Source of the DNA: Allostella vacuolata
GTDB taxonomy: Bacteria; Pseudomonadota; Alphaproteobacteria; ATCC43930; Allostellaceae
DNA length: 64,000 bases
Assembly (NCBI GenBank): GCA_006739055.1
Contig: AP019702.1
Coordinates: 1,674,501-1,738,500, forward strand
Direction of reading: 5' to 3'
The notes beneath the pieces were generated by a model. It saw only the letters and a list, made by a program, of their open reading frames with translations. It did no database searches and had not been told where the DNA came from. Positions 62,044-64,000 of the stretch are shown here, in pieces. A program made the position numbers and the translations under genes. Positions within the stretch are counted from its first letter, which is position 1; each line of letters begins with the position of its first letter.

Positions 62044-63416
62044 TGAGCGACGCCTACCGTTTCGACCCGACCATCCTGCGCGAGTACGATATCCGGGGGG
62101 TGATCGGCAAGACGCTCTCGGCCGACGATGCGCGGGCGATCGGCCGGGCCTTCGGGACCATCGCGGGCGAGGGCGCGATCGCGGTCGGCCGCGACGGCCG
62201 TCTGTCCTCGCCGATGCTGGAAGAGGCGCTGATCGAGGGGCTGACCGCCAGCGGCCGCGACGTGATTTCGGTCGGGCTCGGGCCGACGCCGATGCTCTAC
62301 TACGCCTGCTATGCGCTGGACGTGGTGGGCGGGATCATGATCACCGGCTCGCACAACCCGCCCGACTACAACGGCTTCAAGATGATGCTGCGGAAGAAGC
62401 CGTTCTTCGCCGCCGACATCCAGAAGCTGGGCGAGATCTCGGCCGAGGGCCGGGTGGCGACCGGGCAGGGCAAGGCGACCCGGGTCGACATGCTGGACCG
62501 CTATGTCGAGCGGCTGGCCCAGGACTTCACCGGCGGCCGGCCGCTCAAGGTCGCCTGGGATGCCGGCAACGGCGCCGGCGGCGAGGCGATGAAGCGCCTG
62601 GTCGCGCGCCTGCCCGGCCGGCACACGACGCTCTTCGATGACATCGACGGCACCTTCCCCAACCACCATCCCGACCCGACGGTCGCCAAGAACCTGGTCG
62701 ACCTGCAGAAGGCGGTGGCGGACGGCGGCTGCGACCTGGGCGTGGCCTTCGACGGCGACGGCGACCGCATCGGCGTGGTCGACGGGCAGGGGCGCATCCT
62801 GTGGGGCGACCAGCTGATGCAGATCTGGGCCGAGGCGGTGCTGAAGGACCGGCCGGGCCAGGTGGTGATCAGCGACGTCAAGGCGAGCCAGACCCTGTTC
62901 GACCGCATCGCCGCACTCGGCGGGAAGCCGCTGATGTGGAAGACCGGCCATTCCCACATCAAGAACAAGATGGCCGAGACCAAGTCGCCGCTGGCCGGCG
63001 AGATGAGCGGCCACATCTTCTTCGCCGACCGCTATTACGGCTATGACGACGCGCTCTACGCCGCCATCCGCCTGCTCAACGTCGTCGCCGGCAGCGACGA
63101 GACGCTGGCCCAGATGCGCGACCGCATGGCCGAGACGATCAACACGCCGGAACTGCGCTTCCCCTGCGCGGAGGAGGACAAGCGGCCGGTCATGGCCGCC
63201 GTGGTCGAGCGGCTGAAGGCGGCGGGCGCCACCTATTCCGACGTCGACGGGGTGCGCGTGAACACCGCCGGCGGCTGGTGGCTCCTGCGCGCCTCCAACA
63301 CCCAGGACGTGCTGGTCGCCCGCGCGGAATCGACCAGCGAGGAAGGGTTGGGCCGTCTCAAGGTCGCCCTCGCCGACGCCCTGCGCGCGGCCGGAATCGA
63401 GCCGCCGGAGCTGTAG
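62043..63416 (+). CDS. Phosphomannomutase/phosphoglucomutase
   Basis: This 457-residue alpha-D-phosphohexomutase begins FDPTILREYDIRGVIGKTLS. It has the phosphoserine loop MITGSHNPPDYNGFKMML, the Mg site VAFDGDGDRIGVVD, and GEMSGHIFFADRYYGYDDAL for sugar binding; these fit AlgC/ManB-type enzymes. It interconverts sugar 1- and 6-phosphates for GalU and for GDP-mannose synthesis. The ATG at 62043 follows GGGAGA; a GTG at 62040 is possible. Confidence 0.94.
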   Translation: MSDAYRFDPTILREYDIRGVIGKTLSADDARAIGRAFGTIAGEGAIAVGRDGRLSSPMLEEALIEGLTASGRDVISVGLGPTPMLYYACYALDVVGGIMITGSHNPPDYNGFKMMLRKKPFFAADIQKLGEISAEGRVATGQGKATRVDMLDRYVERLAQDFTGGRPLKVAWDAGNGAGGEAMKRLVARLPGRHTTLFDDIDGTFPNHHPDPTVAKNLVDLQKAVADGGCDLGVAFDGDGDRIGVVDGQGRILWGDQLMQIWAEAVLKDRPGQVVISDVKASQTLFDRIAALGGKPLMWKTGHSHIKNKMAETKSPLAGEMSGHIFFADRYYGYDDALYAAIRLLNVVAGSDETLAQMRDRMAETINTPELRFPCAEEDKRPVMAAVVERLKAAGATYSDVDGVRVNTAGGWWLLRASNTQDVLVARAESTSEEGLGRLKVALADALRAAGIEPPEL

Positions 63417-63485
63417 GATCGGCGGGCCCGTGTCGGGCTTGCGCTCGACACGCAGGGCCGTTCGACCGCGACATCGGGTATCGCT

Positions 63486-63552
63486 GCCTGAGGCATCGCT
63501 GGTACCGAGGCCGCTCTCCTTGCGTCCTCGGCACCAGCGATAGCGCCTCGGG

Positions 63553-63553
<1 letters not shown>
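63486..63553. terminator. Long imperfect hairpin between the mutase and mmsA
   Basis: A stem of about 25 bp with few mismatches joins 63486-63510 (contains ATCGCTGGT..CCGAGG) to 63526-63553 (contains CCTCGG..ACCAGCGAT) around a 15-base loop. It lies between the convergent mutase and mmsA genes; its right end touches the mmsA stop. It has no T-run. Confidence 0.55.

Positions 63554-64000
<447 letters not shown>

Overview
The window is 64 kb of very GC-rich chromosomal DNA that reads as an alphaproteobacterium, most likely of Rhodospirillales type. Supporting signs are the DUF1491 and DUF3833 families, a Zur-controlled znuABC set with a COG0523 GTPase, the dapA-smpB pair, the four-gene ligase-associated DNA repair set, and dense GC-biased coding with many ATGA/GTGA start-stop overlaps. 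I see no rRNA, tRNA, CRISPR array, insertion sequence, phage gene or attachment site. The exact genus cannot be read from the sequence.

Layout. 1-92: start of an FAD oxidoreductase. 143-530: repeat-bearing spacer and a terminator. 538-5954: an RND efflux pump and adaptor divergent from soxR, with a SoxR-type promoter between them. 5979-6743: an SH3-domain envelope protein. 6829-11178: zinc uptake (COG0523 GTPase, znuB, znuC, zur, then divergent znuA). 11200-13489: a small Tat-signal protein, a DUF6134 protein, an SDR and an NTF2-like protein. 13486-21667: a leftward lipid/photo-oxidative stress cluster (glf, DUF3833, MFS, Cfa-like methyltransferase, DUF1365, amine-oxidase-like flavoprotein, photolyase).

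21689-29985 holds the ligase-associated DNA damage set pdeM, lhr, exo and lig, split and interleaved with two small lipoproteins, a HIT hydrolase and an HNH endonuclease. 29982-33049: a secreted protein, an amidase and its divergent LysR regulator. 33116-38253: dTDP-rhamnose synthesis (rfbC-B-D-A) followed by two GT92-like glycosyltransferases. 38304-42792: HxlR regulator, SDR, a PEP-mutase-family lyase and three unknown exported or membrane proteins. 42878-48614: housekeeping genes fumC, DUF1491, aceB, a flavin reductase, dapA and smpB.

48670-54421 is the most distinctive part: seven consecutive genes that all encode exported proteins. Three are lipoproteins (two paralogous TPR proteins and a CsgG-family protein). 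The others include FlgT-N-like and LPP20-like periplasmic proteins. There is no curli, holdfast or flagellar partner nearby, so this looks like an uncharacterised outer-membrane assembly. 54462-59426 carries a dual-specificity-type phosphatase, a VWA protein, a J-domain protein, a DUF1003 protein, an AraC regulator with a divergent SDR, and a GNAT acetyltransferase. 59737-63416 is a nucleotide-sugar block (galU, ugd, a phosphomannomutase/phosphoglucomutase) that complements the rhamnose genes. The window ends inside mmsA on the minus strand.

Functionally the window combines envelope and polysaccharide building, zinc homeostasis, redox and photo-oxidative stress defence, and DNA repair. Three convergent gene pairs end on one shared CTAG, and several genes appear to start at or next to their predicted transcription start.
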